From Ferrimonas pelagia (GTDB lineage: Bacteria > Pseudomonadota > Gammaproteobacteria > Enterobacterales > Shewanellaceae): a stretch of DNA of 64,000 bases. The notes below the pieces were generated by a model, which saw only the letters and a program-made list of their open reading frames with translations, was not told the origin of the DNA and ran no database searches. Below, one piece after another: positions 36,896 through 45,726 of the stretch. Each line of letters starts with the position of its first letter. Within the stretch, counting starts at the first letter, position 1. The stretch is from positions 140,620 through 204,619 of the forward strand of contig NZ_BAABJZ010000003.1 in NCBI RefSeq assembly GCF_039543565.1, written 5' to 3'. The position numbers and the translations under genes are program-made.

Positions 36896-39502
36896 CTAAC
36901 GCTCACCGTGTGTCGGCTTATCCAAAGCGGCCCGTTGACTCGACAGCTCTAACGGCTGCACCCTCAAGCTGCGCCCGGGCCGAGCCTCATCGACCGAGCG
37001 GGCCCGCACCTCGACGCTGCCGTCCACTGAGACCGGTTGCTGCCAGCGCTGCCAAGCCCCATCGCCAATGCGATACTCCAGCGGCAAACCGGGGAAGATC
37101 GCGTTGGTGTGCAACTGCCCTTGAGCGATCTGCGCCCCCGGCGTGGGGATCCGATAAGCCACCCCGCTGCGATCCAACTTGGCCAGCTCCTGCTGTCCAA
37201 GCAAGGCCGCAAACCGCCGCCAATCCGCATCCCGTTGTGCCTGCTGCTGAAAATGACGTGTGTCTGGGCCAAAGTCGCGACCCGGCCGGTAAGCCAGCTC
37301 CCAGTCAGCCCGATGCCATGCCCGCTCCGCCAACGCCAACAGGCGGGGAAACAGCTTGTATTCGATCACATCGGCATGGCGGGTGGTTTCGGTCCACAGT
37401 TGGCCCTGGATCCCGCGCAGTCCGTGAGCGAGCAAGCGCGGCAACGTATCTTTGGCCTGATAGCCATTGCCTTGACGATCACGCCAGATCTCAGCGTGCA
37501 CCGGCAGATTATCGGGCTGCAGACTGAACACCTTATAACTGTTGGTATTCCGACTACCCCAGTAGTAACCGCCCTCGTCCGGATCGGCCTCATAGGGAAA
37601 ATCAAAATAGAGCGCGTCCGGGCTGGACAGCACCACATCCCAGCCCAGCCTCATCTGTTGATGGGCCTTTGCGTGTCCGCCCCAGGCCAACAGATCCCAA
37701 CTGTAAGAGGTCACTGGGATATCCAGCTGGGCAGCGGCTTTGAGCATGCCATCGCTCCACCCCGCTGCCCGAATGCCACGCTCATTGAGCAACTGCACCA
37801 CCCGGCGGATGAAATAGCCGGTCAGCGCCTCAGTGGAATCCAGATCCAGCTCCGAGGCGATCAGGGCCTCGCAACGCGGCGAGTGATCCCAGGCGTGCTC
37901 GGTCTCGTCCGCACCGATGTGATACATCCTCAACGGCACGCCAGCGGCGTCATGCATCGCCTTCACCTCATCGAGCACCTTGCCGATAAAGGCGTAGCTG
38001 GAGTCCAGGCACGGATTGATGGTGTTATCGGTGTAATACTGCACCGACAGGTATTGGGGCGCGTCTTCCACGTCGTGCAGCCGGTATTGATCGGCCTGCT
38101 CGGTCTTGCCCTGCGCGAGCAATCGCCGTTGACGCAGCCCCATCGCCGCCACCGCAGCGCGCGAATGACCCGGCATGTCCAGCGACGGGATCACCTCAAT
38201 ATGGCGCTTTGCCGCATACTGCAGCAACGCGATGTACTCCTCACGGCTCAGATAGCCATTGACCGCACTGGTGGGATCCGTGCCCGCCCCCAACTGCGGC
38301 AACAAACAACGCTGCTCGCTGTCATCGGCGCAGCGCTGCGCCCCCAGCTCCGTCAGCTCAGGCAAACCGGGGATCGCCAAACGCCAGCCCTCATCGTCCG
38401 CCATGTGCAGGTGCAACTTGTTGAGTTTATAGGCCGCCATCTGATCCAGCAGGGTATAAAGCGCCGCTTCACCGCTGTAATTACGTGCGATATCGATGTG
38501 CATGCCCCGATAGTCATAGCGAGGCTCATCGACGATCTGAACCGCAGGCAGGGTGGGCTCATCCAGCCGGATCAAGCCAGCGAGCGTCTGCAAGCCGTAA
38601 AACGCCCCCGTTTGGGTTGATGCCACGATCCGGATCGCCTCCGCCCCCACCGTCAGTCGATAGCCCTCCGCCGCCAACCCAGACTCGCGACTCAGATGGA
38701 TCGGCACGCCATGCGCATCGGCATCAAAACCCAGCAACGCCAGACGCTGCCATGGCGCCGTCATCGCAGAAAATTCATTGCTCAGCAGGTGCCAGCCCCG
38801 CGCCAGATGCACCGGCGCTTCGTCCAGAAAGGTTAGTGTGCGCGGCGTCGGCACCACGCCCCGGGCCGCGCTGGGCTGGGCGCCCAGTGCATGGTTAACC
38901 TGATACAACCGCTGCGCCGTCGCCAACGGGGTATGGTCCTGCGCCGTACGCTTCAGCTGGCGCTCGGGATCGGTCAGTGGCTCGACAAAGGGCAGATCCC
39001 ACAACCCGGTCTCAGGATCGCGCGCCTCTCGGGTTGAGGCGATCACAGCCGGCTCGGCCCCCTCCATCATCAATATATAATTGGGGATCGCATCCCAATT
39101 GGACACACTCCAGAAGTTGGCGCGAAACGGCACGCTGATCTGCTCGCCCGGCGCCAAGCCAGCAAACGCCGCCGTTGGATAGAGCCGATGCAGATCGCCA
39201 TTAAGGTGCTCTATCTGCAGTGGCCCTTCTGCGCTTTGCACGAAGGAGATCTGACTGAAACGGATCTCCCAGCCACTGGCAGGCAAGGGGCTCTCCCCCG
39301 CGGTTAGCGTGATCTGCGCTCGGTAGCAGGCACCATCGCCCTTCGCGGGATCGCACTGCGGATCCGGCCGGTTGTCCAACACCTGATAGCGCACATCCAA
39401 TTGCTGAGCCAGCGGCACCAACGGTTGCTCGGACGTCGGCTGACAACCCATCAATACGCCGGTTAGGCCCAACAAACCCAAGCACCACATCACTCGTGAC
39501 AT
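36896..39502 (-). CDS. GH20 beta-N-acetylhexosaminidase, lipoprotein (chitobiase type)
   Basis: 868 residues from the ATG at 39502, which has an AGGGAAG ribosome site and gives a lipoprotein signal (LMGC, Cys20). A CHB/HEX N-terminal carbohydrate-binding domain (about 30-170) is followed by the GH20b domain and the catalytic barrel. The barrel carries RGMHIDIARN and HIGADETEHAWD, with the catalytic pair Asp532-Glu533. A C-terminal immunoglobulin-like domain closes it. It should cut chitobiose and longer chitooligosaccharides to GlcNAc at the membrane. It is the first gene of the nag operon, with a NagR-like operator and promoter about 195 bases upstream and a long leader. Confidence 0.94.
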   Translation of the reverse strand: MSRVMWCLGLLGLTGVLMGCQPTSEQPLVPLAQQLDVRYQVLDNRPDPQCDPAKGDGACYRAQITLTAGESPLPASGWEIRFSQISFVQSAEGPLQIEHLNGDLHRLYPTAAFAGLAPGEQISVPFRANFWSVSNWDAIPNYILMMEGAEPAVIASTREARDPETGLWDLPFVEPLTDPERQLKRTAQDHTPLATAQRLYQVNHALGAQPSAARGVVPTPRTLTFLDEAPVHLARGWHLLSNEFSAMTAPWQRLALLGFDADAHGVPIHLSRESGLAAEGYRLTVGAEAIRIVASTQTGAFYGLQTLAGLIRLDEPTLPAVQIVDEPRYDYRGMHIDIARNYSGEAALYTLLDQMAAYKLNKLHLHMADDEGWRLAIPGLPELTELGAQRCADDSEQRCLLPQLGAGTDPTSAVNGYLSREEYIALLQYAAKRHIEVIPSLDMPGHSRAAVAAMGLRQRRLLAQGKTEQADQYRLHDVEDAPQYLSVQYYTDNTINPCLDSSYAFIGKVLDEVKAMHDAAGVPLRMYHIGADETEHAWDHSPRCEALIASELDLDSTEALTGYFIRRVVQLLNERGIRAAGWSDGMLKAAAQLDIPVTSYSWDLLAWGGHAKAHQQMRLGWDVVLSSPDALYFDFPYEADPDEGGYYWGSRNTNSYKVFSLQPDNLPVHAEIWRDRQGNGYQAKDTLPRLLAHGLRGIQGQLWTETTRHADVIEYKLFPRLLALAERAWHRADWELAYRPGRDFGPDTRHFQQQAQRDADWRRFAALLGQQELAKLDRSGVAYRIPTPGAQIAQGQLHTNAIFPGLPLEYRIGDGAWQRWQQPVSVDGSVEVRARSVDEARPGRSLRVQPLELSSQRAALDKPTHGER

Positions 39503-39538
39503 CGTATCTTCCCTGTCTACTCTGCCCTCGGGCAGCAA

Positions 39539-39574
39539 TAAAAAACGCCGTCTGCGATCGTACAACACACGGCG
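39539..39574 (-). promoter_or_regulatory. Terminator-like hairpin in the GH20 operon leader
   Basis: In minus direction CGCCGT (39574-39569) pairs with ACGGCG (39551-39546) across a 17-base loop, then six U follow. It lies between the predicted promoter (39695-39723) and the start codon, about 40 bases before the latter, so it would act on the operon transcript itself. It may be an attenuator. Confidence 0.4.
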
Positions 39575-39694
39575 GATGCCTCTACCAAGAGGGGTGGCAA
39601 GATCGTCAAAGGCAACGCCATTGGGGAGAGATCCCCCACCTCGGTGGCTCGCACAGCAAGCTCGACATCAAAATTGTGTTACATCCTGAACGCC

Positions 39695-39723
39695 ATAATG
39701 ACAACGCTGTCATTTCCTGTCCA
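39695..39723 (-). promoter_or_regulatory. Predicted promoter of the nag operon
   Basis: In minus direction TGGACA (-35, 39723-39718), a 17-base spacer and CATTAT (-10, 39700-39695). The operator 39697-39714 covers the spacer and -10, so a bound repressor would block polymerase. Confidence 0.6.
39697..39714. promoter_or_regulatory. NagR-like operator of the GH20-nagKBAPX operon
   Basis: AATGACAACGCTGTCATT has perfect 7-base arms (AATGACA/TGTCATT) around a central CG, the form expected of LacI-family operators. From memory it resembles Shewanella-type NagR sites. Its complement is 17/18 identical to the site at 43501-43518. Confidence 0.8.
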
Positions 39724-39868
39724 GCGCTAATTTGACTTTTTGTTCACAAACAACCGACATCGCCACTACACACGCCAGCGACGGCTAAGTCCGCCTCGAC
39801 AACAGTGACTTAGCAAAAGCCAGCCCGACTTTCCTTTGCGCGTCATCTCCCTGCCAGGCAGCCAGGTA

Positions 39869-39894
39869 CAAAAAAGCCCCCAAAACTGGGGGCT
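39869..39894 (-). terminator. Intrinsic terminator of the SapC-family gene
   Basis: A 7-bp stem AGCCCCC/GGGGGCT (39875-39881 and 39888-39894) with a six-base loop and U-tract in minus direction. Confidence 0.85.
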
Positions 39895-39922
39895 CTATGC
39901 CGGAACAAACGCAATCGCGAGA

Positions 39923-40621
39923 TCAGGCTTGTTTTTGCGCCTTCATGTGCGCCAAGCGATTGATCTGTTGCAGCGACGTCAGGTGCGCGTAGATCGGGCC
40001 CAGCAGGCCACGCTTGCGCAGATCAGCAAACTTGTCGTCATCCAACTCGTTCAGCTTCTTCTCATCCACCATGTAAACGCCGTTGAGGTTGACGCTCTGC
40101 TCGTTAAAGCGGACGGTCAGGGTCTGGGTGTGCAACAGGCCCAGCTCAGCCAAGTGCGCCACGAAGTGGTGGGTAAACTGGCTCGCTTCCACGTACTGGC
40201 CCAGCTTCTGCTTGCGCATCTCGAAGTACTCGGTCGGCTCACCCTGCTCGGTGTACAACTGATTGCCTTCGGTTTCAGACAACAGCTCGCTGTCTTCCTT
40301 CACCGCCACGATCATCTGACCTTCATTTTTGGCATCCGGCACCAGCATCAAAGGGTAATGACCGATGGCCGCAGGGATGTAGATCCCTTGCCATTTATCG
40401 CCACAGAACAGGTTCTCTTCTGGCTTAAGGCCCAGCATCACCACAGCCTGAAACTGCTCGTTTTCGCCGTTTTTAACAAACACGATCGGGTATTCGGTTG
40501 CCGCCTGCACAAACTCATGCGCCACAACGGGAGCGATGTGCTGATCTTTCACGTGCTGGAAACCGGGATCCGCCTTGATGCGGGTATTTGCGTGTTTGCT
40601 CGCTTGCAATGGGGCAATCAT
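39923..40621 (-). CDS. SapC-family protein
   Basis: 232 residues, matching the SapC family (named after Campylobacter S-layer protein SapC) in length and pattern: HEFVQAATEYPIVFVKNGEN, MLGLKPEENLF, GIYIPAAIGHYP. Members are commonly encoded beside TonB-dependent receptors in marine and Xanthomonad-type bacteria, and that is so here: the chitin-type receptor lies 184 bases upstream on the same strand. No signal peptide is visible, so it is probably cytoplasmic. The biochemical role is not established. A terminator after the receptor gene suggests separate or reduced expression. Confidence 0.82.
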   Translation of the reverse strand: MIAPLQASKHANTRIKADPGFQHVKDQHIAPVVAHEFVQAATEYPIVFVKNGENEQFQAVVMLGLKPEENLFCGDKWQGIYIPAAIGHYPLMLVPDAKNEGQMIVAVKEDSELLSETEGNQLYTEQGEPTEYFEMRKQKLGQYVEASQFTHHFVAHLAELGLLHTQTLTVRFNEQSVNLNGVYMVDEKKLNELDDDKFADLRKRGLLGPIYAHLTSLQQINRLAHMKAQKQA

Positions 40622-40754
40622 TCTTATTCTCCAAAACTATCAACCGGCCATAAACTACCTGTTAATTGTGAAAGAAAAAAGAGGGGGTGCTCTCACATTG
40701 GAGTTTGCATCGCTGATCCCGTAGCTCTGAACGGGCCTAGCGCACAGGACTGAT

Positions 40755-40781
40755 CAAAAAGCCCCACCAACGTGGGGCTTT
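40755..40781 (-). terminator. Intrinsic terminator of TonB-dependent receptor 40806-43451
   Basis: A 10-bp stem AAAGCCCCAC/GTGGGGCTTT (40758-40767 and 40772-40781), CAAC loop, U-tract in minus direction. Confidence 0.88.
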
Positions 40782-40805
40782 CGCATCCTGACAAGATCAT
40801 GAAGC

Positions 40806-43451
40806 TCAGAATCTCAGGTTCGCACCGATCACGAAACGACGGCCATTTTGATAGATAGACATCAAACGGCTCTTGTCCGTGCTGAACTCAACCACTTCCT
40901 CGTCCGTCAGGTTGACGGCTTCAAACACGATTTGAACATTGTCGGTCACGTCATACGATGAGGAGAAATCCAACTGACCGAAGTCGTCGTTCCACAATTC
41001 AGCGCCGGAGTAATGCAGCCCCTTGTACCATTCGGTGCGGTAGTTATACATCAGGCGTGCACCAAAGGTGTCGTTCTCATAGTAAGCCGTTACGTTGGCC
41101 ATATGTTCAGACACACCAGGAACCAACCCCGAACCCGACACGGCGATGTCTCGCGCCTCATCGTTACCCGCATCCGTGTAGGTGTAGTTGGTGATCACAC
41201 CGAAACCACCAAAGTCATGCTGATACGTTAGCTCCACACCCTCGGTGCTGCCACCGGCCCCATTAAGCGGCTGAGTGAAGGTCACCAGAACATCGCTGTC
41301 GGTTTCCTCATCATAAACGTAAGACTGGGTTTCGCCGCTGGTACGATAGCTCTGAATGTCCTTATAGAAATAGGTGGCAGAGAACAGCGAAGCATCGTCG
41401 AAGTACCATTCCCAGGCCAGATCGTACTGATTGGCGATCTCTGGCAGCAGGTTAGGGTTCCCTCGCGTTCCCCGCGGCTGAGCCACGCCTAAATCCCCTT
41501 GGATCGCGACAGGCGCCAGATCCGAGAAATTAGGACGCGCCATCACTCGAGCTGCGCTAAAGCGCACGATCTGATCGTACGTCATATCAAACGCAATATT
41601 AAAGCTCGGCAGCACCTCAGTATAAGAGCGGGTTTCCGTCACCCAGGTGGCATCCGTCACCGTCAGCCACTCACGATCTATGGTCCGGAACGGGCTGTTA
41701 CCACTGTACTGATAGGAGCTGGCCGTCTGATCGGTCGAGACCACCCGAACCCCGACATTGCCTCGAAAACCTTCGCCATCAAAGTTACCCATGACATAAC
41801 CCGCGAAGATCTCTTCTTTGACCGCCCAGATCTCGTTCAACGCTTCGCTGATCGCGTAATCCGCGTCCGGACCAAAGGCAATGTTCCACATCGCATCACG
41901 ATTGTGCGCGATCTGCTGGGTCATGTTGCCGGAAACCACATCGGTGCCGACGCTTACACTGCCTTTATCGCCCAGCCCACACTCTGCCCAAGTCACGCAC
42001 TGGGCAAAGAAGTCCGCCAGATAGCTCGAATCTGGATTGGAGGAGGTACCTGGCCCATGCCAGCTGTACACCTGGCGATCCTGAGTCCGTTCGTGGTCGC
42101 GGTACTTCAGGCCGGTTTTGATGGCGGTAAAGGCGCCCAACTCAACCGGGATATCAAAATCGAACTGAGCATAGGTTTCTTCATCCGTTGTTGGCTTGTT
42201 CCCGCCCCAGATCCAACCGGGCTTCACCTGACTCGGATCGGCCGAATCGATGGTGGTGTTCAGCTGAGGCGTGCCTCGCAGATCATAATCATAACCGCCG
42301 CCACTGACCGGGCCCGCGCTGTAGGAAGCCTCATTGTAGGTTCCCCCCTCCGCTTGGGTCGTTCCCACTTGCGCGTGGAACGAGAACGCGTCACCGGCGT
42401 AATTAAAGTCCAGATCGTAAGACTCGGTTTCCGTTCGAGATTCCCGGTTAATAAAGTTGTACTCCATGGTTCCCGCTTGCGCCGTCCCCGCAACAATATT
42501 GCCATTGGTCACCGCCGTATCGGTCAGATCAGCGACGTTATTACCTGGGAAGATCAACCAGTTTTGATTCTGGTTGTCGGAATCTAACTCAGAATACAAG
42601 GCATTGAAGGTCAGATCCCAATTGTCGCCCGGGGCGATCTGGAAGCTACCGAAAACCGTTGTCCGTTCACGCTCCTGCTCAAATCGCGGTACGCCAATGA
42701 CGCTGGGCACCTTGCCACCGCCATCGACATCATTCCAACCGAGGACTTCAACGCCTTCGCGAACGACAGTGCGAGAATCAGATACCGCAGAGATCAGGAA
42801 GCCATAACTCTCTTGATCATTTTTCCAAGAATATAAGCCGGACAAATTCGGCTCGAACTCTTCTGATACCTCTGAGTATTGACCCTTAGCGCTAAACTGG
42901 AACGTGTTCGCATCCAATTGCAGCGGACGGCGCGTACGCATCAACACCGTACCGCCAATAGAGCCTTCATCGATGTCAGCTTGGGACGACTTATACACCT
43001 CCAGATCCGACACCAATGAAGAGGGCAGCAAGGTAAAGTTAAAGCCACGGGAAGGGCTATCAAGAATAAACCAGTCGGCTGTCGCCACATTCTGACCATT
43101 GAGCAGGGTCCGGTTTTTGGTGGCATCCGAACCTCGAATGGTGATCTTTTCACCTTCACCAAATTCGCGGCTTACCGCGACACCTGTGATACGAGACAAG
43201 GATTCAGCCACGTTATTATCTGGGAACTTACCGATATCTTCTGCCGTGATCGCATCCACAACAGAATCATTGAATCGTTTGGTGTTTATCGACGCCTTGG
43301 CGCTGGCTCGGATCCCGCGCACCTCAATCACTTCGACCTGGTCATCGCCTTGCGCTGCCACCGCCGTGGCTGGGATCACCGCCGCCGCGCCTAATACTGT
43401 GGCGATGGAGGTCGCCAGTAGATGGTGCTTAAACTTACCCGTTCCCATCAT
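40806..43451 (-). CDS. TonB-dependent receptor, probably for chitooligosaccharides
   Basis: 881 residues, with a signal peptide (cleavage near AVA/AQG) and a TonB-box-like segment VEVIEVRGIRAS. The plug domain has DIGKFPDNNVAESLSRITGV, EKITIRGSDATKNRTLLNGQ and EGSIGGTVLMRTRRPL. A long barrel ends in GANLRF with terminal Phe. The gene starts with two ATGs after AAGGAAGAGG. A NagR-like palindrome lies 50 bases upstream and matches that of the GH20-nag operon, so it should be induced with GlcNAc use and import chitin fragments across the outer membrane. A SapC gene follows. Ligand is inferred from the operator and location, not from the protein. Confidence 0.93.
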   Translation of the reverse strand: MMGTGKFKHHLLATSIATVLGAAAVIPATAVAAQGDDQVEVIEVRGIRASAKASINTKRFNDSVVDAITAEDIGKFPDNNVAESLSRITGVAVSREFGEGEKITIRGSDATKNRTLLNGQNVATADWFILDSPSRGFNFTLLPSSLVSDLEVYKSSQADIDEGSIGGTVLMRTRRPLQLDANTFQFSAKGQYSEVSEEFEPNLSGLYSWKNDQESYGFLISAVSDSRTVVREGVEVLGWNDVDGGGKVPSVIGVPRFEQERERTTVFGSFQIAPGDNWDLTFNALYSELDSDNQNQNWLIFPGNNVADLTDTAVTNGNIVAGTAQAGTMEYNFINRESRTETESYDLDFNYAGDAFSFHAQVGTTQAEGGTYNEASYSAGPVSGGGYDYDLRGTPQLNTTIDSADPSQVKPGWIWGGNKPTTDEETYAQFDFDIPVELGAFTAIKTGLKYRDHERTQDRQVYSWHGPGTSSNPDSSYLADFFAQCVTWAECGLGDKGSVSVGTDVVSGNMTQQIAHNRDAMWNIAFGPDADYAISEALNEIWAVKEEIFAGYVMGNFDGEGFRGNVGVRVVSTDQTASSYQYSGNSPFRTIDREWLTVTDATWVTETRSYTEVLPSFNIAFDMTYDQIVRFSAARVMARPNFSDLAPVAIQGDLGVAQPRGTRGNPNLLPEIANQYDLAWEWYFDDASLFSATYFYKDIQSYRTSGETQSYVYDEETDSDVLVTFTQPLNGAGGSTEGVELTYQHDFGGFGVITNYTYTDAGNDEARDIAVSGSGLVPGVSEHMANVTAYYENDTFGARLMYNYRTEWYKGLHYSGAELWNDDFGQLDFSSSYDVTDNVQIVFEAVNLTDEEVVEFSTDKSRLMSIYQNGRRFVIGANLRF

Positions 43452-44181
43452 TATCCTCTTCCTTGTGCTTGTTATCGTCTGTCATGTCAGTTCCATGGCA
43501 AATGACAGCGTTGTCATGGATAGCAATTAAGTTATACAAGGATTGCGACAATCGCCACATTTTTGACTCTTTTTTTTAACCCTTTGAATTCATGCAGTTA
43601 AGAGTTATAGTGGCAACAACTACGAAGTATCGCGATCTCTGTGGACAAAAATTCAGGTTCAAAATGAGGATGATCCTCGTTAGGAGACTTGCTGGCCATA
43701 ACCGAGCACCGTTCATCGCTTTGCGTCTGCACAGATAGAGCGGCATAGGTACGTTACGGCAGCCGCCTCACTCGAAGTCAGCTCAATATATGCACCGACA
43801 ACGACAACTCAGCCCATGTCTGCTGAACGCGTGGTGATATGTCTCGTTTCACGAACGAACAGAACGAAATTCACGCTTTTGCCCTTGTGCAAACACAGAA
43901 CCTGCGAGACCAAACCGCAAGTGAGTCGTAAAATTTCACTTTTCGCTGCCACACGGTGATCTAGATGGTATTTTGACAAAAGCCTCGGTAAAAAATTAAC
44001 TTTTGATCGAAAATACTGTGTAAAATCGCTCAGCAAGGCGCCTTAATTGAAAGAAAATGACATTCGAGCACCGCTCTGTCATCAATGCCCTACACACCTC
44101 AGACCGCGCAGAAACGTGGCTATCTTCTGAGGCACGGCATGCGTCAAACGGATTTTCAATACTTATAAATCGGAGTCAATA
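43452..44181. other. Intergenic region between TonB-dependent receptor and ndh
   Basis: About 730 bases between divergent genes. It holds the NagR-like site near the left end. Toward ndh there is a TTGACA hexamer at about 43974 with an A/T-rich stretch after it, a possible ndh promoter but with a poor -10. No gene is supported. Confidence 0.5.
43501..43518. promoter_or_regulatory. NagR-like operator of the TonB-dependent receptor
   Basis: AATGACAGCGTTGTCATG, 50-67 bases before the receptor start. It equals the complement of the nag-operon site except for the last base. A TATAAC -10-like hexamer (complement of 43531-43536) lies just upstream in transcription order, so the repressor would act as a block close to the start site. 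Confidence 0.8.
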
Positions 44182-45471
44182 ATGACCAAGATCGTAGTTG
44201 TCGGCGGTGGCGCTGGCGGTATGGAGCTTCTGGGTAAAATCGGTCGTAAGCTGGGCAAAAAAGGCAAGGCTGAGATCACCCTGGTTGACGTATGTGATCA
44301 CCACATCTGGAAAGCCCTACTGCACGAACTGGCAACCGGTAGCCTGGACGAAGGGATCAACGCCGTTGATTACCGCGTACACGGCTCCCAGACTGGCTAC
44401 AAATTTGAGCAGGGTGCACTGGCTGGCGTAGACCGTGAAAACCGCAAGGTGATCCTGGCGCCAATGAAGAACGCCCAAGGCGAAGAAGTTCTGCCAGAGC
44501 GCGAGCTGGACTACGACTACCTGGTACTGGGGATCGGCGCGGTCACCAACGACTTCGGTATCCCAGGTGTTCAAGAGCACTGTGACTTCCTGGATCTGAC
44601 CGATCAAGCGATGGATCTGCGTAAGAAGATCCTGACCCGCTTCCTGCAGTACGCCAAGAACCCAGATCACGATCACTTCGAGATCGCCATCGTAGGCTCC
44701 GGCGCGACCGGCGTTGAAATGGCTGCTGAGATGCACCACGCTGCAGACATCCTGCGCGGTTACGGCTACGAAATTAAGCCGGACCTGCTGAAAGTAAACC
44801 TGATCGAAGCCGCTGACAAAGTGATGCCGGGCCTGGAGCAGGACAGCCTGCAACAAGCCGTCGACAAGCAGCTGCGCGATCTGGGTATCGAGATCCACAC
44901 CAGCACCATGGTGACTGAAGTGACCGAGAAAGGCATGAACACCAAGTGTGGTAAGTTCATCCCTGCCGATCTGATGATCTGGGCCGCTGGCGTAAAAGCC
45001 CCAGAAGTCCTGAGCACCCTGGATCTGCAAACCAACCGTGCCAACCAGATCAAAGTCGGTCAGAACTGTCAGTCCATCGACGACAAACGCATCTTCTCCT
45101 TCGGTGACTGTGCAGAATGTCCTCAGCCAGACGGTTCTTACACCCCACCACGTGGCCAAACCGCTCGTCAAATGGCGCTGCTGTGTGGCGATCACCTGAT
45201 GAAGCTGCTCAAAGACGAGAACGCTGAGCTGAAGCCTTACGTTTACCACAACCTGGGTGGCTTCGTGAACATGTCCAAGTTCCACACCGTGGGCAACATG
45301 TTTACCTTCCTCAAAGGCGGCGTAAACGTTCACGGCTGGCCAGCGCGCTTTGTTTACACCACCCTGTACCGTCGCCACATGCTGGCCCTGCACGGTCCAG
45401 TTAAAGGTGTCTTCATGCTGGGTCTGAACGGGATGCAGCGTTGGATGCGTCCAGAGCTGAAGATCTGGTAA
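44182..45471 (+). CDS. ndh: Type II NADH:quinone oxidoreductase
   Basis: 429 residues, typical of Ndh-2. The FAD loop VVVGGGAGGMEL is at the N-terminus; the NADH loop IAIVGSGATGVEMAAE lies near 166-182. Later come MIWAAGVKAPEV and IFSFGDCAECPQ, the second FAD contact. It oxidises NADH and reduces quinone at the inner face of the membrane without pumping protons. Codon choice here looks strongly biased (GGT, CTG, CGT), as in highly expressed genes. It is a single gene with its own terminator. Confidence 0.95.
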   Translation: MTKIVVVGGGAGGMELLGKIGRKLGKKGKAEITLVDVCDHHIWKALLHELATGSLDEGINAVDYRVHGSQTGYKFEQGALAGVDRENRKVILAPMKNAQGEEVLPERELDYDYLVLGIGAVTNDFGIPGVQEHCDFLDLTDQAMDLRKKILTRFLQYAKNPDHDHFEIAIVGSGATGVEMAAEMHHAADILRGYGYEIKPDLLKVNLIEAADKVMPGLEQDSLQQAVDKQLRDLGIEIHTSTMVTEVTEKGMNTKCGKFIPADLMIWAAGVKAPEVLSTLDLQTNRANQIKVGQNCQSIDDKRIFSFGDCAECPQPDGSYTPPRGQTARQMALLCGDHLMKLLKDENAELKPYVYHNLGGFVNMSKFHTVGNMFTFLKGGVNVHGWPARFVYTTLYRRHMLALHGPVKGVFMLGLNGMQRWMRPELKIW

Positions 45472-45499
45472 TTCAGGTATAACCACCTGAAACACCAAC

Positions 45500-45528
45500 A
45501 AAGGGGAAGCCATCGGCTTCCCCTTTTT
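45500..45528 (+). terminator. Intrinsic terminator of ndh
   Basis: A 12-bp stem AAAGGGGAAGCC/GGCTTCCCCTTT with ATC loop and five T, 28 bases after the stop. Confidence 0.92.
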
Positions 45529-45726
45529 GTTGTCTCCCTCCAGCCGCTCGCCGCCCGACAGAGCGAGCGGCGACACCCTCGCCAGTCGTAATGTATGCAT
45601 GTCGCTCAGACATAAAATCAAACCTGAACAACGACTTAAACAAAAAATTCGCGCCGACCGCCCCTTGTCGTACACGCTGACCTGTGCCACCATCACAAGC
45701 AACTATCCTGTCGCAGTCAAATTATC

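Larger units (their letters stand above)
39503..39922. other. Regulatory region between SapC and the nag operon
   Basis: About 420 bases without a gene. It holds the long leader of the GH20 operon with its terminator-like hairpin, the promoter and NagR-like operator at 39695-39723, and the SapC-gene terminator at 39869-39894. Confidence 0.7.

Noticed and set aside
44317..45702. 461-codon minus-strand frame across ndh
   Set aside because: Antisense to a certain Ndh-2; the strong codon bias of ndh leaves the opposite frame open.
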